Shown here: in pieces, positions 9,481-19,156 of the stretch | Numbering within the stretch: position 1 is the first letter of the stretch | Layout of the letters: every line of letters begins with the position of its first letter | Source: Chlamydia poikilotherma | GTDB lineage: Bacteria; Chlamydiota; Chlamydiia; Chlamydiales; Chlamydiaceae | NCBI RefSeq assembly: GCF_900239975.1 | Contig: NZ_LS992154.1 | Location: 248,001-312,000 of the forward strand | Reading direction: 5' to 3' | Length of the DNA stretch: 64,000 nucleotides | Made by a program: the position numbers and the translations under genes | The notes under the pieces: generated by a model | Database searches by the model: none | The model's input: the letters and a program-made list of their open reading frames with translations, nothing else | What the model was told of the DNA's origin: nothing

Positions 9481-10637
9481 GACGTCTCCTTAGGGGGTAA
9501 GAGTTTTATAGAAGAGTATCTTGCCAGTAATGTAGGTTCTTTGGAGAGTTTAGGATCGGAAGGACAAGGTCTTCTGAAAGATAATTTAAACTTATAAAAA
9601 CTTTGTGTCAGGCTTGCTTTGATTTTGTCTGCAAATATTGTAAGGGTTCTATAAACCTCCTTATAAGGAAGATTGATAGGGCCGAGTACACCAAAGGCTC
9701 CTAATGGAGTGCGATTCATGTAGTAAGGAGTCGTAATAACAGCACACTGTGGATTTGGAGTTCCAAAAATATCGGAAAGCTCATTACCTATAAATGCTGT
9801 GGGGCGGTCTCTGTGCATGCCAATATCTAAAAGTTTGCACATATGGCGTCGATTTTCAAAAAATGATAACCCTAAGGCTAGCATATCGGGATCTTTGAAA
9901 GACTCATATCTTAGGAGTTTTGATAATCCTGTTTGATATAAATCTTCTTCACTGAAATTACAATAACGGGTGAGATAACGTACTACGACTTCGTTATATA
10001 AAGCCATTCCCAGATCCTCTTCTTTTTGTGAAAGAATCTCGGTTGGAGGCTGCTTACGAACATAACTTTGAAGAAAGGTTTCGATACGTTTTAAAGAAGC
10101 TGGATTTGACGTTTCTGATAGCCATAGAGTGTCTGTAAATACCTGACCGAACTCTGTAGATAGAATGACAACAGCACGTTGTTCATCTACCAAGGAAAGT
10201 TGGATGTTGGTTACGGAGTCATTTTCAAATCGCGGAGAGGAGAAGCATGTAGGTAGTTGTAGAGCTTCTCCTAAGAGTTCTGATGCCTTTTGTAAATCTT
10301 TGACGATATTTTGGCTCTCTTCAGGCAATTGATTTAACAAATTTATTGTAGATTCGGGTAACTTGTCCTGTGAAAAGTCTGCGCAATGGTCTACATAATA
10401 ACGAAAAGCTAAATCCGTAGGGATCCTTCCTCCGGAGATATGATTCTTTTTTAGAAATCCTTCTGCTTCTAATTCTGAGAAATAATTGCGAATAGTTGCC
10501 GTACTCAGATTGGAAGATTCATATTCTTTCAGAGTTTTTGATCCAACAGGCTGACCTGTTTTTAAATACAGCTCTGTTGTTGTTAAGAGTATGTAAAGAA
10601 TCTTAGACTCTCGTTTTGAGATCCACGACCTGGACAT
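9477..10637 (-). CDS. hrcA: Heat-inducible transcription repressor HrcA
   Basis: A 386-residue repressor of the heat-shock genes. It has an N-terminal winged helix, with PVGSKTLKE and [19 protein letters not shown] as recognisable parts, and a C-terminal dimerisation and regulatory domain. I start at the ATG at 10635-10637 ([12 protein letters not shown]). A longer frame reaches 10718 but would run through the promoter -10 and -35 boxes and into CIRCE, so the extra 27 codons cannot be coding. HrcA binds CIRCE immediately upstream and so represses its own operon. A chlamydia-typical C-terminal extension beyond the usual 340-350 residues is present. Confidence 0.96.
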   Translation of the reverse strand: MSRSWISKRESKILYILLTTTELYLKTGQPVGSKTLKEYESSNLSTATIRNYFSELEAEGFLKKNHISGGRIPTDLAFRYYVDHCADFSQDKLPESTINLLNQLPEESQNIVKDLQKASELLGEALQLPTCFSSPRFENDSVTNIQLSLVDEQRAVVILSTEFGQVFTDTLWLSETSNPASLKRIETFLQSYVRKQPPTEILSQKEEDLGMALYNEVVVRYLTRYCNFSEEDLYQTGLSKLLRYESFKDPDMLALGLSFFENRRHMCKLLDIGMHRDRPTAFIGNELSDIFGTPNPQCAVITTPYYMNRTPLGAFGVLGPINLPYKEVYRTLTIFADKIKASLTQSFYKFKLSFRRPCPSDPKLSKEPTLLARYSSIKLLPPKETS

Positions 10638-10676
10638 GTCAGTTTTCCAATATAAGTAATCTGTTCGCTGGTGATT

Positions 10677-10705
10677 ATTATAGGAAAACGATCTCCCGAG
10701 GTCAA
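10677..10705 (-). promoter_or_regulatory. Sigma-66-type promoter of the hrcA operon
   Basis: On the minus strand a TTGACC -35 box (10700-10705) and a consensus TATAAT -10 box (10677-10682) are separated by exactly 17 bases. The predicted transcript starts near 10670, giving a leader of about 33 bases before the hrcA ATG. CIRCE lies six bases upstream of the -35 box. Confidence 0.85.
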
Positions 10706-10711
10706 GGTTAT

Positions 10712-10738
10712 TTAGCACTCGATTCTAAAGAATGCTAA
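10712..10738. promoter_or_regulatory. CIRCE operator (HrcA binding site)
   Basis: The inverted repeat TTAGCACTC-N9-GAATGCTAA differs from the universal CIRCE consensus in one base of the second arm. Spacing is the standard nine bases. It lies just upstream of the hrcA promoter and seven bases from the proS stop codon. Confidence 0.95.
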
Positions 10739-10745
10739 TCTATCT

Positions 10746-12479
10746 CTAGGAAATCGAGGAGAAACTCCGGGGTTTTGGAAAATAATTCTCACACCAATTG
10801 AAAAAATCTTTTGGTTCTAAGGAAAACTTTTCTTTAGATCGAGATTCTATTTCAAGGATCCCAGAGCTTAGGAAAGTTTTACCGAGAATGAGTTTATATG
10901 GAATTCCAATAAGATCGCTATCCTTTAATTTAAATCCAAGTCTTTCATTGCGATCATCTAATAGGGGTGCATATCCGTAATTTTGGAGATCTTTATAGAT
11001 TTTTTCAGCAGCTTCTTCAGATGCGGAATCGCCACCATTATAAAGAATAGAAATGTCAAAAGGAGCAATAGCTTTAGGCCAGACGATACCATGGTCATCG
11101 GCAAGCTGTTCTATACAAGCCGCTAAGGTTCTTCCGATGCCAATGCCATAGGTTCCCATCCAACAGGTTTGTTGTTCACCCTGTTCATTTTGGAATCCTA
11201 CTTCGAAACATTCTGTATAGCGTGTGCCTAGATTAAAAATATGTGCAACTTCTACACCTTCAAAGATTTCATAAGGAGAGTTGCCGTTGGCTGGGCAAAG
11301 ATCTCCCGCTTCAGCAAGAAGGAAATCTGCGTATTCAGGTCTAGGAATATCCCGGTCCCAATTTACATTTTTATAATGTTTATCTTTTGTGTTTCCTGCA
11401 CAGACAAAGTTTGTCATACAGCGTGTAGTTTCATCGGCATAGAATTCGATAGGACAATTTAAAGGACCAATGAAGCCTTTTTCTGTACTCAGATGTTTTT
11501 GAATTTCTTCATCCGAAGCTAGAGTGCAATCGTCGGCATTAAGTTTAGAGCGTATTTTAGTCAGATTGAGCTGACGATCTCCTCGGATGCCTATAGCAGC
11601 AAACTTGTCTTTTTCTCCGTAGGAGAGCTTAACCACCAGAGTTTTAATGATTCTATGGGGAGGAAGGGAGAAAAAGTCCTGGAGATTTTCTATTGTTCGT
11701 ATATCAGGTGTGACTACTTCTTCTATAGGGAGATGTTCTTTGTCATAAGTATATTGTTGAGGTTGTGAAACCGCAGCTTCAATATTTGCACCGTAAGCAC
11801 CACTCACACAAATAGTATCTTCCCCTAGGGAACAGAGAACATGGAATTCTTCAGATTTTCCCTTGCCGATCTTCCCTCCATCCGCCTCTACAATAACATA
11901 TTTGATTTCTAATTTATCGAAGATATTTTGATAGGCTTGTCTAAGCTTGCCGTATTGCTCGTTCATTTGTTCTGGAGAATCCGAGAATGTGTAGCTGTCC
12001 TCCATTAGAAATTCTCTAGCGCGCATCAATCCGAATCTTGGTCGGATTTCGTCTCGGAATTTTGTTGCAATTTGATACAGATGAATGGGTAGTTGTTTTC
12101 TTCCTGATAGCCATTGAGAGACAAACGTGGAAATGACTTCTTCATGAGTAGGAGCAAGACAGAGTTCCTTATCCTCTCTATCCGTTAGGGTATAGAGCAG
12201 ACCTTCAGAGCGGAATGCTTCCCAACGGCCTGTTTTTTGCCAGAGTTCCGCAGGATGAAGAATAGGAAGCACAAGTTCTTGCCCTCCGATAGCGTTTAAC
12301 TCCTCGCGAATGATATCCATCATTTTAAGAGCTACACGCCAAAATAATGGAGTATAGGTATAGATTCCTTTTGCCGTTTTGAAAATATACCCGGCTTTTT
12401 CCAGAAGCTCATAGGATAAAACGGTGGCTTCTTTATTTGCATTTTTAGAAGTTTTGTAAAAAAGCTGGGAAGTTTTCAT
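10746..12479 (-). CDS. proS: Prolyl-tRNA synthetase (bacterial type)
   Basis: A 577-residue class II aminoacyl-tRNA synthetase that charges tRNA-Pro. Class II motifs are visible: motif 2 around [26 protein letters not shown] and motif 3 around [18 protein letters not shown]. Between them lies the editing (INS) domain, roughly residues 225-400, typical of bacterial ProRS. The C-terminal anticodon-binding domain covers the last 110 residues. The stop is seven bases from CIRCE, so heat-shock operon regulation lies in the very short proS-hrcA gap and proS read-through into hrcA is possible. Confidence 0.97.
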   Translation of the reverse strand: MKTSQLFYKTSKNANKEATVLSYELLEKAGYIFKTAKGIYTYTPLFWRVALKMMDIIREELNAIGGQELVLPILHPAELWQKTGRWEAFRSEGLLYTLTDREDKELCLAPTHEEVISTFVSQWLSGRKQLPIHLYQIATKFRDEIRPRFGLMRAREFLMEDSYTFSDSPEQMNEQYGKLRQAYQNIFDKLEIKYVIVEADGGKIGKGKSEEFHVLCSLGEDTICVSGAYGANIEAAVSQPQQYTYDKEHLPIEEVVTPDIRTIENLQDFFSLPPHRIIKTLVVKLSYGEKDKFAAIGIRGDRQLNLTKIRSKLNADDCTLASDEEIQKHLSTEKGFIGPLNCPIEFYADETTRCMTNFVCAGNTKDKHYKNVNWDRDIPRPEYADFLLAEAGDLCPANGNSPYEIFEGVEVAHIFNLGTRYTECFEVGFQNEQGEQQTCWMGTYGIGIGRTLAACIEQLADDHGIVWPKAIAPFDISILYNGGDSASEEAAEKIYKDLQNYGYAPLLDDRNERLGFKLKDSDLIGIPYKLILGKTFLSSGILEIESRSKEKFSLEPKDFFNWCENYFPKPRSFSSIS

Positions 12480-12744
12480 AGGGTGGCAATCACAGATCTT
12501 TGATTTTTAACCGGCAGATACCGAAATAGACACTATTTTCTTTATCGAAATATAGAAGTCTTTACGAATTGACAAATCTTAACATAGCAGCTTTTCTTGA
12601 TCAATTACTAGTATTAACTACAAATGATTGTTTTTTAGTTAATATTATTTACATTCCTCTTTTGTTTTTAAAAAATAAATATCTAATTAGATATAAATAT
12701 AATTAGTTAAAAAGAAGATTTTTTTATTTTTATTTGGTAATCTT

Positions 12745-13962
12745 ATGTCGTCAGTAAGTGGAAGTTCTGGTCAAAATCCTAATCCTATTCCACCAAAGGA
12801 TCCAAACGCTCATTTGGATAATGTGGATAATAAGGACAACTCTTCTCAAGATCAAGGAGGCGCATCTGGTGGTGTTACTGAGACAGGATTAAGTGTTGAG
12901 GTTCTCTCTGCTGGAGAAGTAACGAATGTAGATCCTGTGGTTACTGGTATTCAAGATGTAGCCAATTCATCAATCGGTGTTGGAATGCCCCTTACTAGTT
13001 GTTCATCTCCATTATCAACCGAAGCTGCGGGGCTCACTGAAGAAATGGTGAGTGATCTTTATGAAATAGACGACGACTTTTTCAGTAATTTTAATTCAGA
13101 CTCAGATATGTTATTTGATGGAGTCGAAGAATCTAAGGTTTTAATTGACGGCTTGAAAAAAAAGATCGGGGAGTTTCAGAAGACGAAACTTGGTGCTGCG
13201 GGACAATCATCTAAAAAATCTAATGAAGAGGGTACAGATCTTGAGGAACAATTTCTTGATTTGCGTCGTAGTCTGGCCTCATTAAATGGTTGTGTGAATT
13301 CACTAGAAAGTAGAGCAGGGCGGCTAGTGTCTGCTTTAGGGGACACGCATCATGAGATAATGGATCTGTCTATCGAGGATTTAAGGGGTGCTTTTGGAGA
13401 CCGATCTGAGGAAATTATTTCAACCCTAGAACACTTTGGATTGCGTTTGGGTGAGGGAGGTTGGAAAATTGACTCTAAGGGTGCTATTCCTAAAATATCT
13501 CAAGAGGTTCAGGATGTACGTCTTCTTTTAGAAGGGATACATTTTCCTACAGAGGAAGAGTTCATTCGATTAGCTACAGAATCAACCGAAGAGGCTTCTT
13601 GTTGTCAAGCTCTTATCAATAAGCTAAAGACGTTATGGAATACCTTAATACAGATGTTTCACACTCTGTATGATAAAATGCTACTTTTCTTATTTTGGAT
13701 AGCGAAAAAGATTCGCAGCAAACTACAATTTCCTTCCGTAGATAAGAGTAAGAAAGATCCTAGATTTGAAAATCCTTTCGCTTCTACATTAGGAACTATT
13801 TCGGAGCATCACAATGCAGCTTCGGTAAGAACTTCAGTTTCTGGAAGAGGAGATTTATCTGATGAGGATGCGATACGTCGTCCTGAAGAAAGCACTATAG
13901 AAACTCAAGATGTTGATAATCAAGATTCGGAAGGGCAGAGGGGTGATAAGGATGATTCTTAA
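12745..13962 (+). CDS. Hypothetical acidic protein, possible type III secretion substrate
   Basis: A 405-residue protein I cannot assign to a family. The N-terminus (about 1-60) is Ser/Gly/Pro/Asn-rich with no signal peptide, opening MSSVSGSSGQNPNPIPP, which suits a type III secretion substrate. An acidic middle (about 85-250) is probably helical. At about residues 285-335 there is a double-cysteine followed by a long aromatic/leucine-rich amphipathic stretch with flanking lysines, then an acidic tail. The layout loosely resembles the TepP-like protein later in the window. The leader is very AT-rich, without a visible ribosome binding site. It stands alone between proS (divergent) and a lipoprotein gene. 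Confidence 0.75.
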   Translation: MSSVSGSSGQNPNPIPPKDPNAHLDNVDNKDNSSQDQGGASGGVTETGLSVEVLSAGEVTNVDPVVTGIQDVANSSIGVGMPLTSCSSPLSTEAAGLTEEMVSDLYEIDDDFFSNFNSDSDMLFDGVEESKVLIDGLKKKIGEFQKTKLGAAGQSSKKSNEEGTDLEEQFLDLRRSLASLNGCVNSLESRAGRLVSALGDTHHEIMDLSIEDLRGAFGDRSEEIISTLEHFGLRLGEGGWKIDSKGAIPKISQEVQDVRLLLEGIHFPTEEEFIRLATESTEEASCCQALINKLKTLWNTLIQMFHTLYDKMLLFLFWIAKKIRSKLQFPSVDKSKKDPRFENPFASTLGTISEHHNAASVRTSVSGRGDLSDEDAIRRPEESTIETQDVDNQDSEGQRGDKDDS

Positions 13963-14072
13963 GATTAAATAAGTAGAGAAAGCTTCTTGCGATCCGTTTG
14001 AGTGTTGTCTTTTTTGAAATGCTCTAGTATGTTCACTCTTGTTACTACGGATTGTTTAGGACTCCTTTATTT

Positions 14073-15014
14073 ATGAATATCAAAAGAAAACGCTCATTAC
14101 CAGTGTGTTTGGGAATGATATTTCTGCTAATTACGGGCTGTTGTCCCTTTGCAGATAAAAATACTTCCTGTTCTCCTAAAAAGTATCTCCCTATTGTAAG
14201 TCATCTTTTAGAACTTTGTGATTTACCTGAGGTAGAAACACCTGAGGAATTAGTAGAGGTAACAAAGCCTTTATTATTAACTCGGGAGCAGCGCATGGCC
14301 GCTGATTTTGGTTCCTTACCAATAAAGGATGATCATGCTTTTTATAATGATCTTTCTTTATTGAGAATGACGCAGGTAGTTCCTGCTTATGCAGCTACTT
14401 ATGGTGCTGCAGTAGTTTTTGGTGGTACAGTTGCAGCCATTCGTCAGCGTTTGGACTTTCTTATTCGTGAATGGAATCGTGGTGTACGTTTCAAAAAGAT
14501 TATTTTCTTATCTGGAAGAAGAGAGCGTTATGCCAAGGTTGAAAACCCTGATCAATTTTATGACAATCGTCATAACCCATTTCCCATAGAAGAAAATTGG
14601 AATCCTGGGGAGCATAAACTTCCTTCTTCAGAAGACGAAATCGCGAGGTTTGTCTGGATGCAGATGGTAGTTCCTACTACGTGGAGAGATGCTTCGGGTG
14701 GTGTTGAAGTGGAATTTCTAGTTGCTGAACCTGAAGAAGGTCAAAAGTATGGAACGCGTCATGATACATTAAAGATTCTTCGTGCGTATCATGGAGATGG
14801 TTCTGAGCGTATTTTATTTGTAAGTAGCCAACCTTTTATCCATTTAGATCGTTCTCGTGTAACAAAGCATTTTGATAAGGAAAAGTATGACATTTCTGGC
14901 CCGGGATTTGCACAAGGAATTCTAAAACAGGATTGGGCTTCTAGCGTATGTTTACATTCTTTAGCCGCATGGGTAAGTGAAACCGAGGGTTATCTTACAA
15001 TATCTCAGGAGTAA
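14073..15014 (+). CDS. Conserved chlamydial lipoprotein, unknown function
   Basis: A 313-residue protein. A lipoprotein signal is clear: basic MNIKRKR, a hydrophobic run, and the lipobox LITGC with cysteine at about residue 23. I start at the ATG at 14073; an in-frame TTG seven codons earlier would only lengthen the basic leader. The body contains segments YAATYGAAVVFGGTVAAIRQR and KIIFLSGRRERY that weakly recall DUF218-type nucleotide-binding folds, but I would not assign it. The downstream DUF167 gene uses a ribosome binding site lying across this gene's stop codon. Confidence 0.8.
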   Translation: MNIKRKRSLPVCLGMIFLLITGCCPFADKNTSCSPKKYLPIVSHLLELCDLPEVETPEELVEVTKPLLLTREQRMAADFGSLPIKDDHAFYNDLSLLRMTQVVPAYAATYGAAVVFGGTVAAIRQRLDFLIREWNRGVRFKKIIFLSGRRERYAKVENPDQFYDNRHNPFPIEENWNPGEHKLPSSEDEIARFVWMQMVVPTTWRDASGGVEVEFLVAEPEEGQKYGTRHDTLKILRAYHGDGSERILFVSSQPFIHLDRSRVTKHFDKEKYDISGPGFAQGILKQDWASSVCLHSLAAWVSETEGYLTISQE

Positions 15015-15017
15015 TCC

Positions 15018-15296
15018 TTGAATGAGGCATACTGGATTTTGGAGGTGAAGGTTACTCCAAAATCTAAAGAAAATAAAATCGTTGGATTTGAAGGTGAAGT
15101 ATTGAAGCTACGTGTCACCGAAGCTCCAGAAAAAGGAAAGGCTAACGAAGCAGTGATTGCTTTGTTAGCCAAAGCTTTATCCCTCCCCAAACGTGACGTT
15201 ACGTTGATTTCAGGAGAGACCTCTAGAAAAAAACGCATCTTACTACCTAAAGCTACGCAATCTATAATCTCTAGTTGGCGAGAATGTGGATTTTAA
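15018..15296 (+). CDS. DUF167 (YggU-type) small protein
   Basis: A 92-residue protein of the UPF0235/DUF167 family, seen in VKVTPKSKENKIVGFEGEVLKLRVTEAPEKGKANEAVI, whose PxxGKAN segment is the family signature. Molecular function is unknown. The start is TTG at 15018: AGGAG sits six bases upstream, overlapping the stop codon of the lipoprotein gene, and no in-frame ATG serves. Its 3' end overlaps the convergent substrate-binding-protein gene by four bases. Confidence 0.9.
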   Translation: MNEAYWILEVKVTPKSKENKIVGFEGEVLKLRVTEAPEKGKANEAVIALLAKALSLPKRDVTLISGETSRKKRILLPKATQSIISSWRECGF

Positions 15297-16336
15297 GCTG
15301 GGCTACAAGTCTTCTCACCTTCAGGTTTATCACTTTTTACAGCAGCCTTCTTATCTCTATTTTCTTTAAAGATAATAGAACGGAATTGCTTGCGTTCGGC
15401 TCTGTTTATTTTTAAGCCTAGACGACGGATAACATCTTCATTAAATGTTGTTGTTTGCGGTAGAGGTTCGGCAATGATTTTTCGTAATCCTTCGATATCT
15501 TGATGTCTATTGAGTAAATGATAGACCATTTGTGCTGCTTGTTTCCCAGATTTTTTAAAATCAACACCGCAGGCAACACAGGCTCCTTCGGCTACTAAAG
15601 AGAAATCATCGGTAATTACAGGGATTTTTTCTTTAAGGATATCTTCGATAAATGTTGTTCTCTGTTTATGAGCTAAGGAGGAAAAAGGAATAAAAATTGC
15701 TGAAGGGCGTTTATCTATGGCCTGTTGAATACGTGTTTTAAAATTTGCAGGTGTTACAGTAATTTCTGTAACGGCGATGCCTGAAGCATGGAGTTTTTTC
15801 TCAATTTCTTTTTGTAATGCTGATGGGAAGGGTTCAGCAGGTTTTATATAGATTAAAGATTCAGCATTTGTTCTTACTGCTTGTATAGCAAAACAACATT
15901 GATTGATATCTAGAGTATCATTAACACCGTAGATATTTGTTTGTTTTTTAGGAAAAACTAATGTTTCTCCTTCAGGTACGGCGGCGTAGATAATGGGTTT
16001 TTTCGTTTCGATTTGGCTCATAATTTTTGTTGCTATAGAGCCTAGAGTGACAATAGCTACAACATCTTGATCGCTATGCAATGTGCGAGCGAGTTTCCTT
16101 GCTTTAACAACGCTATCTTCAGCATTCACAACGAGAACTTCTGGAGAATTTTCTAATGTTTTTAAAACATCTATACAGCTTTGACTACAATCTTCGAGTA
16201 TGGAGTGGGAAAAAGATAAGAACACAGCGACCTTAGGAGATCCTTGTTCTGGATTTGGTGATGAGATAACTACAGAAATAAAAGAACAAATAATAGAGAG
16301 AAAGAAAGTATACTGAGCAATTTTACGAAGAATCAT
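15293..16336 (-). CDS. ABC-type substrate-binding protein without partner genes
   Basis: A 347-residue exported protein with an uncleaved or cleavable N-terminal signal (about residues 1-25, ending VVISS), then two Rossmann-type lobes typical of Pfam ABC_sub_bind (PF04392): [54 protein letters not shown] and [21 protein letters not shown]. Relatives include TrpX-type aromatic amino acid binding proteins. No permease or ATPase gene is adjacent. The start ATG overlaps the dapL stop as ATGA, so the two are coupled. The ligand is unknown. Confidence 0.85.
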   Translation of the reverse strand: MILRKIAQYTFFLSIICSFISVVISSPNPEQGSPKVAVFLSFSHSILEDCSQSCIDVLKTLENSPEVLVVNAEDSVVKARKLARTLHSDQDVVAIVTLGSIATKIMSQIETKKPIIYAAVPEGETLVFPKKQTNIYGVNDTLDINQCCFAIQAVRTNAESLIYIKPAEPFPSALQKEIEKKLHASGIAVTEITVTPANFKTRIQQAIDKRPSAIFIPFSSLAHKQRTTFIEDILKEKIPVITDDFSLVAEGACVACGVDFKKSGKQAAQMVYHLLNRHQDIEGLRKIIAEPLPQTTTFNEDVIRRLGLKINRAERKQFRSIIFKENRDKKAAVKSDKPEGEKTCSPA

Positions 16337-17529
16337 AGTGACAACACCGTTCTATCATATACAGATGTTAGCGTTAACCGTTGGCAAGCGACAACAATAT
16401 TTTCTGTTTTCCCTAAGGAAGAAAAACGAACATAACCTTTTCCGCACGAGCCAAATCCTTTGCCAGGAGTGATGGCAATATGATACTGGCGTAAGAAAAA
16501 GTCAAAAAAATCTTCGTCAGGGATGCTATCAGGGACTTCAACCCAAAGATAGGGAGCATGCTCACCACCGTATACAGAAAATTCGGCTTTTTGTAGAGCT
16601 TCACGCAAAAGTGAACTATTATGGCGATACTGCGCAATAGTTTTTAAATTTGGAAATAAAGAAACTCCGGTAATTGCGGCTTCTTGAACAGGTAAAGAAG
16701 CTCCATTAAATGTTGTATATAGGAAACGTTCCCAATCGCGAATTATAGGAAGACCGTCGCTGTATTGAAGATCTTTAGGAACCACATTCCATCCTAAACG
16801 TACTCCTGCAAATCCTAAAGATTTAGAGAAAGAGTTAATTTCTACAGCACATGAGCGTGCTTCAGGAATCTCAAAGATGCTTTTTGGTAGGGAAGGGTCA
16901 GAAATAAATGCGCTGTAGACAGCGTCAAATAAAATTATACTTCCATTAGAGTTTGCGTAGGTAATAAGTGCTTTTAGCTGCTCTTTAGTTAATACGGTGC
17001 CTGTAGGGTTATTGGGAGAACATAGACAGAAAATATCTATTACTTCCTCTTGGGGAATCACAGGAAAGAAATTAGTTTCTTTTGTACAGGGAAGTTTAAC
17101 GATCTTTTTAACCCCTGCAAGGATTGCTGCATCAATATAAGCGGGATAAGCGGGATCTTGAATTGCTATGGTTTTTCCTGGACCGAATAAGGAGAGTAGA
17201 CGGAAAATATCCATTTTTGCTCCGTCTGAGATAAAAATTTCTTCAGGAGAAATTTTCCCGTTATAGAAAACTTCAGAGAGTTTTTCTCTTAAAGTAGGTA
17301 GGCCTAACTCGGGACCATAACCGCGATAGGTTTTAGGATTTCCTAATTTCTGTACAGATTTTGTAAAGGTATCGATAACTGCTATGTGCAGGGGTTGGGT
17401 AGTATCTCCTATAGATAGGTCTATAATAGAGATGTGGGGATATTCTTCGCGAAAAGCGCGGATTTTTTGACGAATACCGGAGAAAAGATAATTGGTTTCT
17501 AATTTTGAAAAGTTATTGTTTCTTCGCAT
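16333..17529 (-). CDS. dapL: LL-diaminopimelate aminotransferase
   Basis: A 398-residue PLP-dependent class I/II aminotransferase that makes LL-diaminopimelate directly from tetrahydrodipicolinate, feeding peptidoglycan and lysine synthesis. Visible marks are [36 protein letters not shown], and [18 protein letters not shown] carrying the PLP lysine. The chlamydial enzyme (CT390 in C. trachomatis) was shown to have this activity. I start at the ATG at 17527-17529 ([11 protein letters not shown]), which matches the family N-terminus; the frame extends 21 codons further upstream but that part looks unrelated. Confidence 0.93.
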   Translation of the reverse strand: MRRNNNFSKLETNYLFSGIRQKIRAFREEYPHISIIDLSIGDTTQPLHIAVIDTFTKSVQKLGNPKTYRGYGPELGLPTLREKLSEVFYNGKISPEEIFISDGAKMDIFRLLSLFGPGKTIAIQDPAYPAYIDAAILAGVKKIVKLPCTKETNFFPVIPQEEVIDIFCLCSPNNPTGTVLTKEQLKALITYANSNGSIILFDAVYSAFISDPSLPKSIFEIPEARSCAVEINSFSKSLGFAGVRLGWNVVPKDLQYSDGLPIIRDWERFLYTTFNGASLPVQEAAITGVSLFPNLKTIAQYRHNSSLLREALQKAEFSVYGGEHAPYLWVEVPDSIPDEDFFDFFLRQYHIAITPGKGFGSCGKGYVRFSSLGKTENIVVACQRLTLTSVYDRTVLSL

Positions 17530-17797
17530 TGCGCTTTTTTCGTTATCTGTGGCGTATGACAGACATCTTAAAAAAGGCCCTGCTTTTTTCATATACCTTT
17601 CTGTTTTTTTCTAAAGCAAACGCTTTTCGTTAACTAAGACTCACTAATTAAACGTAAGACGTTTTTATTGATAAATGGTTAAGAATTCTTAATTTTATTA
17701 TAAATGTATTATTTTTAGAGTTTTTAATCAGGATTTATTTTTAAAATAAGTTTTATAACTTAATTAAAATATAAAAAGATTATTTTTAGGTTTAATT

Positions 17798-18625
17798 ATG
17801 AATCCAATTAACCCTTACGGAAGTTCTACTGCGGGACCATCTCGTTTTCCTGAAGATAGTAAAGGAGATCCTCTTCAAGGCGTAGGGGGTGCCTCAAGGT
17901 TCACAAGAAGAGGTGCTATTCGTGGAAAAAAAGATGTGCGAGGTGTTTCGGGATATCTCGAATCTAGAGTAGGCAGAAAGGGTGGGAAGAAAGCTCATGC
18001 AGCTGCTGCTAAGATGTTGGGATTGGGTCGAAAAATCAAAGAAACCGGGGAAAAAACAGGAGCTGCCCTAGGGGGTGCCGCAGGTGGATTGGGAAAAAGA
18101 GTAGCTGCTACTGTGAAGCAGGTAAAAGAAAAAATTGGCGGTAAGAAGGGGGGGAGCACTCCGGAACAAATAGAAATGAAAAATCTTGCTAAAGAAGGAA
18201 AAGCTAAGGTTGGGAAACTGGTTTCCGGAGGTAAAAGAAACTCAGATAAGTATAAGCCCGATTCTTTGGGTCGTAAACCTTTCAAGATCCCTAGAGCTGC
18301 AGTCTCAACTGGAAAAGGTGGTCCTTCTAAAGCTGAGGGAACAAGGAGATCCGCACGTTTACAACAAAAGGAAAAAACAACTGGTAAAAATGATGAGGGG
18401 TATAAGTTTAGCCCGGATTTAACCAAAGTGCTACCTGAAAAGTTTATATTCCCCAAAGCCAAAGTTTCCGATGGAGATGGTTCTAAAGCTGAGGGAACAA
18501 GGAGATCCGCACGTATAGCGGGGAAGAGAGATAAGGGAATTCTTAAACAATCTGGAGGACCTAAAACAGGTGGTAAAGGTGGGATTCGTTGGGCAGATCA
18601 GGAAGGCAAGCCTCTTGAACAGTAG
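17798..18625 (+). CDS. Very basic repeat-containing protein, candidate secreted nuclear effector
   Basis: A 275-residue lysine/arginine/glycine-rich protein of unknown family. It has no signal peptide or membrane segment; the N-terminus is Ser/Pro/Gly-rich (MNPINPYGSSTAGPSRFPED). Residues 60-135 are alanine/glycine/lysine-rich and resemble a histone H1-like tail. Two copies of SKAEGTRRSAR occur at residues 177-186 and 229-238, inside a roughly 52-residue repeat. The C-terminus contains KGILKQSGG and GGIRWADQEGKPL. Such basic clusters could act as nuclear localisation or DNA-binding signals if the protein is delivered to the host; alternatively it may compact chlamydial DNA. It stands alone, with an AT-rich leader and its own terminator. 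Confidence 0.8.
   Translation: MNPINPYGSSTAGPSRFPEDSKGDPLQGVGGASRFTRRGAIRGKKDVRGVSGYLESRVGRKGGKKAHAAAAKMLGLGRKIKETGEKTGAALGGAAGGLGKRVAATVKQVKEKIGGKKGGSTPEQIEMKNLAKEGKAKVGKLVSGGKRNSDKYKPDSLGRKPFKIPRAAVSTGKGGPSKAEGTRRSARLQQKEKTTGKNDEGYKFSPDLTKVLPEKFIFPKAKVSDGDGSKAEGTRRSARIAGKRDKGILKQSGGPKTGGKGGIRWADQEGKPLEQ
18325..18514 (+). repeat. Perfect 34-bp direct repeat inside the basic protein gene
   Basis: The 34 bases at 18325-18358 recur exactly at 18481-18514, offset 156 bases (52 codons). They encode the SKAEGTRRSAR motif. Flanking codons are diverged but related. Confidence 0.9.
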
Positions 18626-18658
18626 ATTCTGACGTTTGATTAGATTTTCGTTTTATAG

Positions 18659-18699
18659 AAAAAGCTGCGGCTTAAAAATATTGGGGTGCGGCTTTTTTT
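18659..18699 (+). terminator. Intrinsic terminator of the basic protein gene
   Basis: AAAAAGCTGC pairs with GCGGCTTTTT (one G-U pair) and ends in a run of seven Ts, 33 bases after the stop codon. Confidence 0.8.
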
Positions 18700-18708
18700 A
18701 TATAAAAA

Positions 18709-18838
18709 TCCCACCCAGCTAACTTGAGTAACTGGATGGGAAAGGGAAAGTTTTCTTTTTTTTTCGTGATGCTAAATTTACATTTAGAATCACAAGCTTA
18801 GGAGTGATAGAGGGGTCACAGACGGGCTTTTTCTGTGA
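18709..18838 (+). other. Cluster of three further hairpins in a 531-base gap
   Basis: After the terminator, the gap up to 19157 holds three more inverted repeats: 18709-18741 (TCCCACCCAG with CTGGATGGGA, one mismatch, followed closely by a T-rich run), 18766-18793 (GTGAT-CTAAAT with ATTTAG-ATCAC, one mismatch) and 18816-18838 (TCACAGA with TCTGTGA). They could be a small RNA gene with its own terminator, or stacked 3' structures. The rest of the gap (18840-19156) is AT-rich with no gene seen. Confidence 0.5.
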
Positions 18839-19156
18839 TTTAAGTATTCCAAACTCGTTCTTTTCCTTATAAATATTCTTCTATTTTTGTCGTGCTGTTT
18901 TTTAACTTTAATTAATTTTTCTTTGTTAAAAGAACTATTTTTGTGTTTATCTTCTTCATAATAGAAGTTTTAGCTGTCAAAATGTGCAGATTTTGTTCCT
19001 TTTATCTTATTTTTTCTTGTTCTTATCGAGTCTTTGGTTATTAGTTACATATTCCTTTCAGGATATTTTTGAGATCGATTTGATAAGATAGATTTTTGTG
19101 AATCCACGTTCGATTGTTGCTAAATAAATCAGCTCTTTCTATAGATTGTGGATACC

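Noticed and set aside
10638-10718. N-terminal extension of hrcA
   Set aside because: It would overlap the -10 box, the -35 box and part of CIRCE; the ATG at 10635-10637 matches known HrcA proteins.
17679-17692. Perfect palindrome TTAAGAATTCTTAA upstream of the basic protein gene as an operator
   Set aside because: Short AT-rich palindromes are expected by chance in such DNA and no known regulator matches it.
17995-18462. 155-codon minus-strand frame
   Set aside because: Antisense to the lysine-rich protein gene; its proline/phenylalanine/alanine composition is the complement of lysine/glycine codons.
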